A DNA stretch of 64,000 nucleotides from Erythrobacter sp. (GTDB lineage: Bacteria; Pseudomonadota; Alphaproteobacteria; Sphingomonadales; Sphingomonadaceae). The translations under genes and the position numbers were made by a program. Position 1 is the first letter of the stretch. Every line of letters starts with the position of its first letter. Of this stretch, positions 24,906 through 33,411 are shown in pieces. Under the pieces are notes generated by a model, which worked only from the letters and a program-made list of their open reading frames with translations, was not told the origin of the DNA and made no database searches. The DNA lies in contig JAACTC010000005.1 in NCBI GenBank assembly GCA_009993635.1, forward strand, positions 496,001 through 560,000, written 5' to 3'.

Positions 24906-26650
24906 ACCGCCTTCTCCTCCCCCTCGCCGCCGGTATCGCGATGCTGGCAGGCGCGACGCCCGCCCTCGCCCAGCAAACCGCCGCTGAGTATTTTCGCGCG
25001 CGGGCCAGCACGTCGAACATTCCCACGGTGCTGAGCGATGGCGACCGCACATTCTACGCCCGTGTGTTCAATGCGATCGACGGCGGCGACTGGAGCACGG
25101 TCGAATCGCTGCTGGCGCAGCGCGGAGACGAACCGCTCAAGCTTGTCGCGCAGGCCGAATATTATCTCGACGCCAACAGCCCGCGCATCGAACTGCCCGC
25201 GCTGCAGGCGTGGCTCGCCAGGGGCAGCCGCCTGCCGCAGGCGCAGCAGATCACCGACCTTGCGCTGAAGCGCGGGCTGATGAGCGCGCCGTACCTGCCG
25301 CCCGAACAGAGCTTCCTGCCGCAGGGCTATGCCAGCAAGCGCGTCCTGCCGCGCGACACCAGCGACGGCACGATGCCGGGCGACATCAAGGCCGCGATCC
25401 TCGATCGGATCAGCAACGACGATCCCGATGGTGCGCGGCTGCTGCTGGATGGCGTCGACGCAGGGCTTTCCAGCGAAGCGCGCGCCGAATGGCGCCGCCG
25501 CGTCGCGTGGAGCTATTATATCGAGAACGACGATGCCGCCGCGCTGGCAATGGCGCGCACGGTGCGCGAAGGCAGCGGGCCGTGGGTGCCCGAAGGCGAC
25601 TGGGTGGTCGGCATCGCCGCATGGCGGATGGGCGATTGCGTCACCGCCGCCGACGGCTTTACCCGGGCCGCCGCAGCCGCGATCAATCCTGAACTTTCCG
25701 CTGCGAGCTATTACTGGGCCAGCCGCGCGCATGTCCGCTGCCGCGAACCGGAAAAGGCCGCAGAGATGCTGCGCGGCGCGGCGATGATGGACGAAACGCT
25801 GTACGGGATGCTCGCTCGCGAGCAGCTTGGCCAGCAATTGCCGCGTGCCGGCGAAACCCCCGATCTCGACGCGCGCGACTGGCAGATGCTGTCGAGCGAG
25901 GAGAACGTGCGCGTTGCCGTGGCGCTGGCGGAGCTGGGCCACGAAGAGCTGGCCGACGAGGTGCTGCGTCACCAGGCACGGATCGGCGACCCTTCGAAAT
26001 TCGCCGCACTGTCCCGCCTTGCGCGCGAGCTTGGCCTGCCTTCCACCCAGCTTTGGATGGCGCACAACGCCCCGCGTGGGGGCACGCCCGACCCGGCGCT
26101 GCGCTTCCCCGTGGCCCGGTGGGAACCGGTGACCGGCTGGCAGGTCGATCCCGCGCTCGCCTATGCCCATGCGCTGCAGGAATCGAACTTCCGCGCCGCG
26201 GTGGTCAGCCCGGCGGGTGCACGCGGGCTGATGCAGATCATGCCCGCCGCCGCGCAGGACCATGCCGGATCGCTGGGGGTCAGCGGCAATGCGCGTTCGC
26301 TCAACCAGCCCAGCGTCAACCTCGCCTTCGGGCAACGCCACCTGCAGATGCTGCGCGATCATCCCGCGACGCAGGGCAAGCTGCCCAAGGTCATGGCGGC
26401 CTATAATGCCGGGCTGACCCCGGTGGGCCGCTGGAACGGCGAGGTGAACGACCAGGGCGATCCGCTGCTGTACATGGAATCGATCCCCTACTGGGAAACG
26501 CGCGGCTATGTCGCCATCGTGACCCGCAACTACTGGATGTACGAGCGGCAGGCCGCCGCACCCTCGCCCAGCAGGCAGGCGCTGGCGATGAACCGCTGGC
26601 CCGGCTTCCCCGAGGCGAGCCAGGTCAACCCGCGCTTCACGAGCCGGTAA
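24902..26650 (+). CDS. Soluble lytic murein transglycosylase (SLT family)
   Basis: 582-aa periplasmic peptidoglycan-cleaving enzyme. A signal peptide (MNRLLLPLAAGIAMLAGATPALA) is followed by a long alpha-helical superhelical region with a repeat-like content and, from about residue 410, the SLT catalytic domain. The catalytic Glu is Glu427 in HALQESNF, followed by PAGARGLMQIMP and MAAYNAG. It cleaves murein glycan to anhydromuropeptides during wall remodelling. ATG 24902 overlaps the previous gene. The frame is open upstream to 24866, but the signal peptide begins at 24902. Confidence 0.95.
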   Translation: MNRLLLPLAAGIAMLAGATPALAQQTAAEYFRARASTSNIPTVLSDGDRTFYARVFNAIDGGDWSTVESLLAQRGDEPLKLVAQAEYYLDANSPRIELPALQAWLARGSRLPQAQQITDLALKRGLMSAPYLPPEQSFLPQGYASKRVLPRDTSDGTMPGDIKAAILDRISNDDPDGARLLLDGVDAGLSSEARAEWRRRVAWSYYIENDDAAALAMARTVREGSGPWVPEGDWVVGIAAWRMGDCVTAADGFTRAAAAAINPELSAASYYWASRAHVRCREPEKAAEMLRGAAMMDETLYGMLAREQLGQQLPRAGETPDLDARDWQMLSSEENVRVAVALAELGHEELADEVLRHQARIGDPSKFAALSRLARELGLPSTQLWMAHNAPRGGTPDPALRFPVARWEPVTGWQVDPALAYAHALQESNFRAAVVSPAGARGLMQIMPAAAQDHAGSLGVSGNARSLNQPSVNLAFGQRHLQMLRDHPATQGKLPKVMAAYNAGLTPVGRWNGEVNDQGDPLLYMESIPYWETRGYVAIVTRNYWMYERQAAAPSPSRQALAMNRWPGFPEASQVNPRFTSR

Positions 26651-26661
26651 GGGGGCCGCCG

Positions 26662-27189
26662 ATGGGGATCGACGAAACCCGCACGTTCCTGCCCATCGGC
26701 ATCGCCATCGTGACCGTATCGGACACGCGCGAAGCCGCGACGGACAGCTCCGGCGATCTGCTGGAAGCGCGCGTGCGCGAGGCCGGGCACGAGCTGATCG
26801 AACGCACGATCTGCCCCGATGACGCGCACGAGATCTATGATGTGCTGCGCCGGTTCATCGCCAGCAAGGATGTCGACGCGGTGATCACCACCGGCGGCAC
26901 CGGCCTGACCGGCCGCGACGTCACGCCCGAAGCCCTCGACCGCGTGAAGGACAAGGACATCCCCGGTTTCGGGGAGCTATTCCGCTGGATCAGCTACGAG
27001 AGCATCGGCACCTCCACCATCCAGAGCCGCGCGTGCGCCGTACTGGCGGGCGATACCTTCATCTTCGCCCTGCCCGGATCGAACGGCGCGGTGAAGGACG
27101 GCTGGGACAGGATCCTGAAAGACCAGCTCGACAGCCGCCACCGGCCCTGCAACTTCGTGGAGCTCATGCCCAGACTCCTCGAACGATAA
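26662..27189 (+). CDS. moaB: Molybdenum cofactor biosynthesis protein B
   Basis: 175-aa MoaB/MogA-family protein that adenylylates molybdopterin or acts in early moco synthesis. The signature [18 protein letters not shown] near residue 75 and the [19 protein letters not shown] region near residue 133 are clear. It lies 12 bp after the transglycosylase gene on the same strand, so it may share a transcript. No other moco genes lie in the window. Confidence 0.94.
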   Translation: MGIDETRTFLPIGIAIVTVSDTREAATDSSGDLLEARVREAGHELIERTICPDDAHEIYDVLRRFIASKDVDAVITTGGTGLTGRDVTPEALDRVKDKDIPGFGELFRWISYESIGTSTIQSRACAVLAGDTFIFALPGSNGAVKDGWDRILKDQLDSRHRPCNFVELMPRLLER

Positions 27190-27237
27190 CGCCTTCTGGA
27201 ACGATAGGCGCAGGGGCGCGCTCTCAAAGCAAGCCCC

Positions 27238-28272
27238 ATGCCCGACATCCAGTCCCTTCCTCTCCCATGGCTCGCCGCGCTGTTCGCGCTGAGTGCGGTG
27301 CTGATCGCCTTCTTCGGCAGCAAGATGGCCCGCATCGCCGATGTGCTTGCGGACCGGACCGGGCTGGGTGAGGCGTTGATCGGCGCGGTGCTGCTGGGCG
27401 CAGGCACGAGCATTTCGGGCATCGTCACATCGGTCACCACTGCCGCCAACGGCGCGCCGGAGCTCGCGGTGACCAACGCATTGGGCGGGATCGCGGCGCA
27501 GACGATGTTCCTGGCGCTGGCCGACATCTTCTATCGCAAGGTCAATCTGGAGCATGCGGGCGCGAGCACGGTCAATCTGGGCCAGGCGACCGTGCTCATC
27601 ATCCTCTCCGTCCTGCCGATCATGGCCTATGCGACGCCGCAGATCGGGTTCTGGGGCATCCACCCGGTCAGCCCGATCATGGTCGCGGTGTACCTGATCG
27701 GCCTGCGCAGCGCGCACACGATCCGGCAGGAGCCGATGTGGCAGCCCAAGGAGACGCCGGGCCTGCGCGTGGAGGAAGACGATGTCGAGAACGACCCGCG
27801 CTCCACCGCCCTGCTCGCCAGCCTGTTCGCCGGGCTGGTGCTGATCGTGGGCGCGTGCGGCTATGTGGTGGGCGAGAGCGGGCTGGCGCTGAGCGGCCAG
27901 CTGGGCATTTCGCAGGGCGTCGTCGGCGCGCTGGGCACGGCCGTGGTCACCTCGCTGCCCGAACTGGTGACCACCATCGCAGCGGTGAGGCGCGGCGCGC
28001 TGCAGCTCGCCATCGGCGGGATCATCGGCGGCAACATGTTCGATGCACTGTTCGTCTCCGCCAGCGACGTCGCCTATCGCGACGGGTCGATCTACCACGC
28101 GATCGGTGAGCGTTCGCTGTTCTGGATGGCACTGGTGTGCCTGATGACTGCCGTCCTGCTGCTCGGCCTGCTGCGGCGCGAGAAGCAGGGCCCCGGCGGG
28201 ATCGGCTGGGAATCGGTTATCCTGCTGGCATTATGGCTGGGCGCGGCGGTGCTGCAGGTGGCGCTGGGCTGA
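27238..28272 (+). CDS. Calcium/cation antiporter (CaCA-family membrane protein)
   Basis: 344-aa inner-membrane protein with about ten hydrophobic segments in two homologous halves joined by a hydrophilic loop (around residues 160-190). The alpha-repeat signatures are recognisable: first half LLGAGTSISGIVTSVTTAANGAPELAV, second half GTAVVTSLPELVTTIAAVRRGALQLAIGG followed by GNMFDAL. These fit cation:proton or sodium/calcium exchangers of the CaCA superfamily (YrbG/ChaA-like). The ion is not predictable. Confidence 0.9.
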   Translation: MPDIQSLPLPWLAALFALSAVLIAFFGSKMARIADVLADRTGLGEALIGAVLLGAGTSISGIVTSVTTAANGAPELAVTNALGGIAAQTMFLALADIFYRKVNLEHAGASTVNLGQATVLIILSVLPIMAYATPQIGFWGIHPVSPIMVAVYLIGLRSAHTIRQEPMWQPKETPGLRVEEDDVENDPRSTALLASLFAGLVLIVGACGYVVGESGLALSGQLGISQGVVGALGTAVVTSLPELVTTIAAVRRGALQLAIGGIIGGNMFDALFVSASDVAYRDGSIYHAIGERSLFWMALVCLMTAVLLLGLLRREKQGPGGIGWESVILLALWLGAAVLQVALG

Positions 28273-28430
28273 ATTGGCCGCGAAGGCGGGGACTTGCGGG
28301 CGATTTGCGAAAGTTTGGCTCTGGATCCTCTAATCGCGAAAGCCGTCGGTCCGAAAATGACCCCATTGCGGTCATACGCTTATCATTGTCATCCGACAGC
28401 GAGCGGTCATCGGCGGCAAGGCTGCCCGTT

Positions 28431-28877
28431 TTAGTCCGCAGCCTCAGGCACCCCAAAGTAAGTCCAACCTTTACCTTCTCCGCATCGACCGAAATCGCAG
28501 TCCAAGTTCGAGGACATCTGTTGTCTTATCTCGTTTATCGTTGCGCATGACGCTTCCGGACTCGGGTGAAGAACAACTAGCGGCTCCGGCCTTAAAGATG
28601 AGAGCTCTTCAAAAAACCGACCCCACTCACTAGACTGTATGTGGCGTCCAGTGCTTTTCCTTCCGCCGACATCGAGCGTCGATTGCAACCGCCCAGCGGC
28701 ATCGGCAGTGATAAAAACTACGACTTCGTGGTGTCCTAGCTCCCCTGGCTCCCGCCATCCCTGAATAGGTTCAGAACACTGAGCTGACGAAGCAGCCGAT
28801 TGCGCTACGTCGCCTTCATCCTGGTCACACCCAAGCAGGCACATCGCGAAGAATGCGACACATTTTTTCGTAGCCAT
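28431..28877 (-). CDS. Small lipoprotein, unassigned
   Basis: 148-aa product with signal MATKKCVAFFAMCLLGC, a lipobox with Cys17. The mature part contains VVFITADAAGRLQSTLDVGG and LHPSPEASCATINEIRQQM followed by CDFGRCGEGKGW. The alternation resembles the periplasmic domain of ExbD-like proteins, which is a tentative link only. The gene lies in a region (about 28320-29060) of clearly lower GC content than its surroundings, with no other convincing gene, suggesting recent acquisition. Confidence 0.7.
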   Translation of the reverse strand: MATKKCVAFFAMCLLGCDQDEGDVAQSAASSAQCSEPIQGWREPGELGHHEVVVFITADAAGRLQSTLDVGGRKSTGRHIQSSEWGRFFEELSSLRPEPLVVLHPSPEASCATINEIRQQMSSNLDCDFGRCGEGKGWTYFGVPEAAD

Positions 28878-29065
28878 ACGAAAGTTGTATCACCTTAATC
28901 CAATCGAACAATGACTGCACTTTTTGGGCGCTCACCTGCAAGTCCGCTGCCCGACCTAGGTTGGGACATTGAATCGAACTACGCGTAAGCCCCAGAGCTG
29001 ACGCTCGCCCCGGCACTCTGGGCCGCCGCCAAAAATCTGCATCGACTCCCACGCCTGTTCACCCT

Positions 29066-30154
29066 ATGTTCCGCCCTATGGAGCAGATCAAAGGCAGAGG
29101 AGCACAGAGCGGCGAAGTGTCCACTCGCTTCGGCCTCGCCACGCGTGAGGCGGATGGCGACTGGCGCGATGTGGCCGAAACGCTCGACGGCCCCGCGCCC
29201 AAGCTCCGCACCGAAGTGACCGTCGAGCATCCGCGCTCGATCCTAAGCTTCAACCAGTCGCCCGACATCAGCTTCGACCGGTCGGTGAATGCCTACCGGG
29301 GCTGCGAACACGGCTGCATCTATTGCTTCGCGCGGCCCACGCACGCTTACCTCGACCTCTCCCCCGGCCTCGATTTCGAAAGCAAGCTGTTCGCCAAGCC
29401 CGACGCGGCGAAGCTGCTGGCACAGACGCTGGCCAAGCCGGGCTACAGCCCGCGCCCGATTGCGATGGGGACCAACACCGATCCCTATCAGCCGATCGAG
29501 GCCAGATACCGGATCACGCGGCAGATGCTGGAGGTGTGCCTCGACGCGCGCCATCCGGTGACCATCACCACCAAGTCGGACCGGGTGCTGGCCGATCTCG
29601 ACATCCTGCAAGAAATGACGCGTCACAATCTGATCGCGGTTGCGATTTCGGTCACCGCGCTCGACCCGCATCTCTCGCGGCTGGTCGAACCGCGCGCGCC
29701 CTCCCCCGCCAAGCGACTGGCCGCGCTGGGCAGGCTGGTCGAGGCGGGCGTGCCAACGCACTGCTCGATCGCGCCTGTCATCCCCGCGATCACCGACGAC
29801 GCGATGGAGGAAATCGTCGCGCGCGCAGGGGCGCTGGGCGTCACCTCTGCCGGGTGGATCCCGCTGCGCCTGCCACACGAGGTCGCGCCGCTGTTCCGCG
29901 AATGGCTCGACACGCACTTCCCCGAACGCAAGGGCAAGGTGATGTCCATCGTCCGCTCGATCCGCGACGGGAAGGATAATGATCCCGGCTTCTTCACCCG
30001 CCTGAAGCCGCGCGGCGTCTGGGCGGATCTGTTTCGCGCACGCTTCGGTGTTGCCTGCAAACGCGCCGGGCTGGGCGACGGCAAGGCCAGCTTCGATCTC
30101 GACTGTTCGCGCTTCCGGCCACCCATGACCGGGGGGCAGATGCGGCTGCTTTAG
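29066..30154 (+). CDS. PA0069-family radical SAM protein
   Basis: 362-aa radical SAM enzyme of the PA0069/SplB-like group with unknown substrate. The cluster motif CEHGCIYCFARPTHAYLDL near residue 81 gives the CxxxCxxC arrangement, and MGTNTDPYQPIE and FTRLKPRGVWADLF are family-typical. ATG 29066 and ATG 29078 are both possible starts and neither has a clear ribosome site. It is cytoplasmic and probably monocistronic. Confidence 0.92.
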   Translation: MFRPMEQIKGRGAQSGEVSTRFGLATREADGDWRDVAETLDGPAPKLRTEVTVEHPRSILSFNQSPDISFDRSVNAYRGCEHGCIYCFARPTHAYLDLSPGLDFESKLFAKPDAAKLLAQTLAKPGYSPRPIAMGTNTDPYQPIEARYRITRQMLEVCLDARHPVTITTKSDRVLADLDILQEMTRHNLIAVAISVTALDPHLSRLVEPRAPSPAKRLAALGRLVEAGVPTHCSIAPVIPAITDDAMEEIVARAGALGVTSAGWIPLRLPHEVAPLFREWLDTHFPERKGKVMSIVRSIRDGKDNDPGFFTRLKPRGVWADLFRARFGVACKRAGLGDGKASFDLDCSRFRPPMTGGQMRLL

Positions 30155-30229
30155 GGCGCGCACTTGCCAATCCGGCTCGCCCCGGTAGGTTTGCCGGGAA
30201 ATTGGAGTCTGACGAAAAGGGGAATTTCG

Positions 30230-30724
30230 ATGAGGGCCATTTTCTTGGGATCGGCGCTGGCGCTTTGCGCAACCACAGGCGCGCAGGCGCAAAGCTTCGC
30301 TGCGGATCGTACGCTGGAGACCTTTACGCCCACCGCGCTCAAGGCCACGCTGGCCAAGATCGGTGCCATCACCCAGGACCAGCCCGACCGGCCCAATATC
30401 ACCGTCACATTCGAAAATGGCTTGAAGGCGGACGCCCTGCTGATGGCCTGCACGGATCAGGAAACCTCCACCGGTTGCCTCGGCACCTCGATCCTCGTCA
30501 ATTACGACACGCCGACCGATGTGCCGATGTCGCAGGTTCTCGAGGGGATCAGCGAGTATAACTTCCGCCAGAATTTCGGCCGGGCCTATATCGATCCGGA
30601 AGGCCAGATCAGCCTGCGAATGTACATCATCGCGGACGGCGGGATCACGATGGAAAACTACATGCAGCAGCTCGGCCTGTTTGCTGCCTCGGCGGCGAAA
30701 TTTCCCGGATATGTGTACGACTAG
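30230..30724 (+). CDS. YbjN domain-containing exported protein
   Basis: 164-aa protein with a signal peptide (MRAIFLGSALALCATTGAQAQ) and a YbjN-type domain (NITVTFENGLKADALLMACTD, and LRMYIIADGGITMENY near the end). YbjN domains resemble secretion chaperones, but the exported form has no assigned role. A ribosome site GGGG lies about 8 nt before the ATG. The frame upstream to 30164 is not part of the gene because the signal peptide starts at 30230. Confidence 0.85.
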   Translation: MRAIFLGSALALCATTGAQAQSFAADRTLETFTPTALKATLAKIGAITQDQPDRPNITVTFENGLKADALLMACTDQETSTGCLGTSILVNYDTPTDVPMSQVLEGISEYNFRQNFGRAYIDPEGQISLRMYIIADGGITMENYMQQLGLFAASAAKFPGYVYD

Positions 30725-30857
30725 CTGTCCGCGCTGGCCCGCCCGGTGACCGGGCATCTTCGGAAATAGGCTGTCCTACAGCCAGCGGGCGGGCCTATAC
30801 CGGGCCCGCTCTTTCCCACCGTCGATCCATCCTGCAGCCGCGTTTCCGGGCGGCGGG

Positions 30858-30894
30858 ATTTTCGCCCCTGAACACTGTGTCAGGTGTGTCAGGC
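30858..30894 (+). repeat. 37-bp dispersed intergenic repeat, copy 1
   Basis: This copy lies in the 203-bp gap between the YbjN gene and the DUF1330 gene. It reads ATTTTCGCCCCTGAACACTG then TGTCAGGTGTGTCAGGC. The same sequence, with one indel, occurs in opposite orientation at 54208-54245. It contains the direct repeat TGTCAGG-TG-TGTCAGG. Confidence 0.85.
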
Positions 30895-30927
30895 CGCCAT
30901 GCCGGGCGCCCGCGGCGCGGTGCGAAA

Positions 30928-31371
30928 TCAGCCGAAGGCGCTGCCGCCCTCACCTTCGGTACTGCCCGGCGCAAAGCGGACGAGGCGGCTGTCGACCAGC
31001 GCGGCGGTGCGGTTGACCACGGCCAGCTGGTAGTCCGGGTCCTTGATCATCTCGAAGAACGCGCCGCTGTTCGGGTACTGCGCCACGAAGCCATCGTGCC
31101 AGCGGCGTTCGCTGGGCCCGGTCACCATCGTCTGGAAGGTGCCGCGCCATACGATGCTGCCGCCCACGCGCTGGAAAATCGGGCCGCTGGTCTTGCCGTA
31201 TTCCTGATAGGCACGCCGCCCGCTCCAACCCTTGCTCGCATGCTCGTGGCCCTCCGGATACTCTGCCTCATCTCGGTAAAGCAGCAGGTTGAGCATCTGG
31301 ATCGGCTCGTCGCGCGGCAATGCCTTGAACGCGGCGAAATTCTCCCGGCTGGGGTCGATATAGGTCGTCAT
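30928..31371 (-). CDS. DUF1330 domain-containing protein
   Basis: 147-aa cytoplasmic protein of the dimeric alpha-beta barrel (ferredoxin-like) fold. The start DEPIQMLNLLLYRDEAEYPEG and the later RWHDGFVAQYPNSGAFFEMIKDPDY match DUF1330. Its function is unknown. It begins 4 bp after the small membrane protein encoded upstream, in a run of minus-strand genes starting with the acyl-CoA ligase, so it may belong to that unit. Confidence 0.9.
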   Translation of the reverse strand: MTTYIDPSRENFAAFKALPRDEPIQMLNLLLYRDEAEYPEGHEHASKGWSGRRAYQEYGKTSGPIFQRVGGSIVWRGTFQTMVTGPSERRWHDGFVAQYPNSGAFFEMIKDPDYQLAVVNRTAALVDSRLVRFAPGSTEGEGGSAFG

Positions 31372-31375
31372 GGAA

Positions 31376-31582
31376 TCATTCCCTGGGTGATACGACGCGG
31401 CCGGCGATGCCCCATGCGGGCCGCGCCACCACCAGCACGCTGCCGATGCCGACCAGCGCCATCGCCTGGCCGGAGAGGAAGTCCTCCCCCCGCGCGGCGA
31501 ACAGGACCAGCGCCATGATCAGGAACACGATCATGGCGAGGCCCAGTCCGATCAGCAACGCCAGGACTGCACGCGGTGTCAT
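31376..31582 (-). CDS. Small two-segment membrane protein
   Basis: 68-aa hydrophobic protein. Segments at about residues 6-28 and 38-58 are membrane-spanning, and a short basic loop lies between. No family is recognised. It lies 9 bp after the acyl-CoA ligase gene and 4 bp before the DUF1330 gene, and this close packing supports a real gene. Confidence 0.7.
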   Translation of the reverse strand: MTPRAVLALLIGLGLAMIVFLIMALVLFAARGEDFLSGQAMALVGIGSVLVVARPAWGIAGRVVSPRE

Positions 31583-31591
31583 CTGGCCGCC

Positions 31592-33322
31592 TCAGTCCTT
31601 GCCGAGCATGCGACCGAAGATGCCGCGCCGGGGTTTCCCTTCCGCCGCATCGGTTTCCCCGTTCTGCACCTCGGTCGACGGGGCAGGCTCCGCATCGGCC
31701 ATCGCCGGTTCCTCGCGCGCTCCGGGTAGCTGGTAATCGGCGAAGCGATCGCGCAGATCCTTCTTGCTGATCTTGCCGGTGGCGGTGTGCGGAATATCGT
31801 CCACGAATTCGACCGCGTCGGGCAGCCACCACTTGGCCACCTGATCCTGCAGGAAGTCGATCACCTCCTGCGCCGTGCAATCCTGCCCTTCCTTGCGGAC
31901 GCAGAACAGCACGGGGCGCTCGTCCCACTTGGGGTGGTACATGCCGATGGCGGCAGCCTCCGCAATCGCAGGGTGGCCAGCAGCCGCGTTCTCCAGCTCG
32001 ACCGAGCTGATCCACTCGCCGCCGGACTTGATCACGTCCTTGGTCCGGTCGGTAATCTGCATCGTGCCGTCGGGGTGCAGAATCGCGACGTCGCCGGTGT
32101 CGAACCAGCCGTCGGGCGTCAGCGCATCTTCGTCCGCCCTGAAATAGCGGCGGATCACCCATGGCCCGCGGATCTGCAGCGCGCCCGATGCCTCGCCGTC
32201 GCGCGGCAGGACCTTGCTGCGATCGTCCAGGTCGACGGTGCGCAGCTCCACGCCGAAGATCGGGCGGCCCTGCATCGCGGCTTTGTCGACCTTCTGGTCC
32301 AGCGTGAGCTGGTCCCAGTCCCAGGTCGGCCCACCCAGCGTCCCGATGGGCGAGGTTTCGGTCATCCCCCAGGCGTGCTGGACCCGAATCCCCGCCTCCA
32401 TCAGGCGGCGGATCATGAACTTGGGCGCCGCCGATCCGCCGATGGTCGCAGCGCGCAGCTTTGGCAGAGGCTTGTCGTTGGCATCGCAGTACTGGAACGT
32501 GGCGAGCCAAACGGTCGGCACGCCCGCGCTGTCTGTCACGCCTTCGCGCTCCATCAGATCGTACAGCACACCGGGATCGTTGATTGCGGAAAAGACGAAC
32601 TTGATCCCGGCCATGCCGCCGGCGAAGGGCAGCCCCCAGCTCGCCGCATGGAACATCGGCACCACGGGCAGCATCACCGAGGATGCGTCGAAGTTGAACG
32701 CGGGCGGCTGGATCGCGGCAAGCGCGTGGAGCACGGTGGAGCGGTGTTCGTACAGCACGCCCTTCGGGTTGCCCGTCGTCCCGCTGGTGTAGCACAGCAT
32801 GCACGGATCGCGTTCGTCGATGCTGGCCCACTGGTAATCGCCGCTCTGCGCGCCGATCCAGTCTTCGAAGCCCTGCACATCCGCGCCCTCTGCCGGATCG
32901 TAGCAGATGTAGTGTTCGATGCTGGTCCACTTGGGCTTCATCTTGTCGACGATGGGCTGAAACGCCGCATCGTAGATCAGCACGCGGTCTTCCGCATGGT
33001 TGGCGATGTATTCCAGCTGATCCTCGAACAGGCGCGGATTGATCGTGTGCAGCACGCCGCCCATCCCGGCGACGCCGTACCAGCTGACGAGGTGACGCGA
33101 GTGGTTCATCGCCAGGCTGGCCACGCGATCGCCTTTCCGGATGCCGAGTGCTTCGAGCGCCTGTGCCATTTTCAGCGCATCGCGCCGGATGCCCGCCCAG
33201 TCGGTGCGGGTTTCGCTGCCATCGGCCCAGTGGGTCACGATTTCGCGGTTCGGCGTCTCGCGGGCCGCGTGGTCGATCACATGGGTGACCAGCAGATCCC
33301 AGTCTTGCATCGCTCCGAGCAT
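31592..33322 (-). CDS. Long-chain fatty-acid-CoA ligase (AMP-forming)
   Basis: 576-aa adenylate-forming enzyme that activates fatty acids to acyl-CoA. The AMP motif [17 protein letters not shown] lies near residue 180. Other motifs are [23 protein letters not shown] and [15 protein letters not shown], with the C-terminal [14 protein letters not shown] lysine motif near residue 540. The last 30 residues are a hydrophilic tail. ATG 33322 is used; a second ATG lies four codons inside. Chain-length preference is not readable. Confidence 0.94.
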   Translation of the reverse strand: MLGAMQDWDLLVTHVIDHAARETPNREIVTHWADGSETRTDWAGIRRDALKMAQALEALGIRKGDRVASLAMNHSRHLVSWYGVAGMGGVLHTINPRLFEDQLEYIANHAEDRVLIYDAAFQPIVDKMKPKWTSIEHYICYDPAEGADVQGFEDWIGAQSGDYQWASIDERDPCMLCYTSGTTGNPKGVLYEHRSTVLHALAAIQPPAFNFDASSVMLPVVPMFHAASWGLPFAGGMAGIKFVFSAINDPGVLYDLMEREGVTDSAGVPTVWLATFQYCDANDKPLPKLRAATIGGSAAPKFMIRRLMEAGIRVQHAWGMTETSPIGTLGGPTWDWDQLTLDQKVDKAAMQGRPIFGVELRTVDLDDRSKVLPRDGEASGALQIRGPWVIRRYFRADEDALTPDGWFDTGDVAILHPDGTMQITDRTKDVIKSGGEWISSVELENAAAGHPAIAEAAAIGMYHPKWDERPVLFCVRKEGQDCTAQEVIDFLQDQVAKWWLPDAVEFVDDIPHTATGKISKKDLRDRFADYQLPGAREEPAMADAEPAPSTEVQNGETDAAEGKPRRGIFGRMLGKD

Positions 33323-33411
33323 TCTCTCTCCAATCCGGTAGGCATTTTTTTGCGGAGAATGCGCAGTTCGGCCCGCTCCCGCAAGCCCCCGTTGAACGAT
33401 TATTGCCGGAA

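Noticed and set aside
28825..29052. 75-residue minus-strand frame next to the lipoprotein
   Set aside because: It overlaps the lipoprotein start, has no start signal and no recognisable composition of a real protein.
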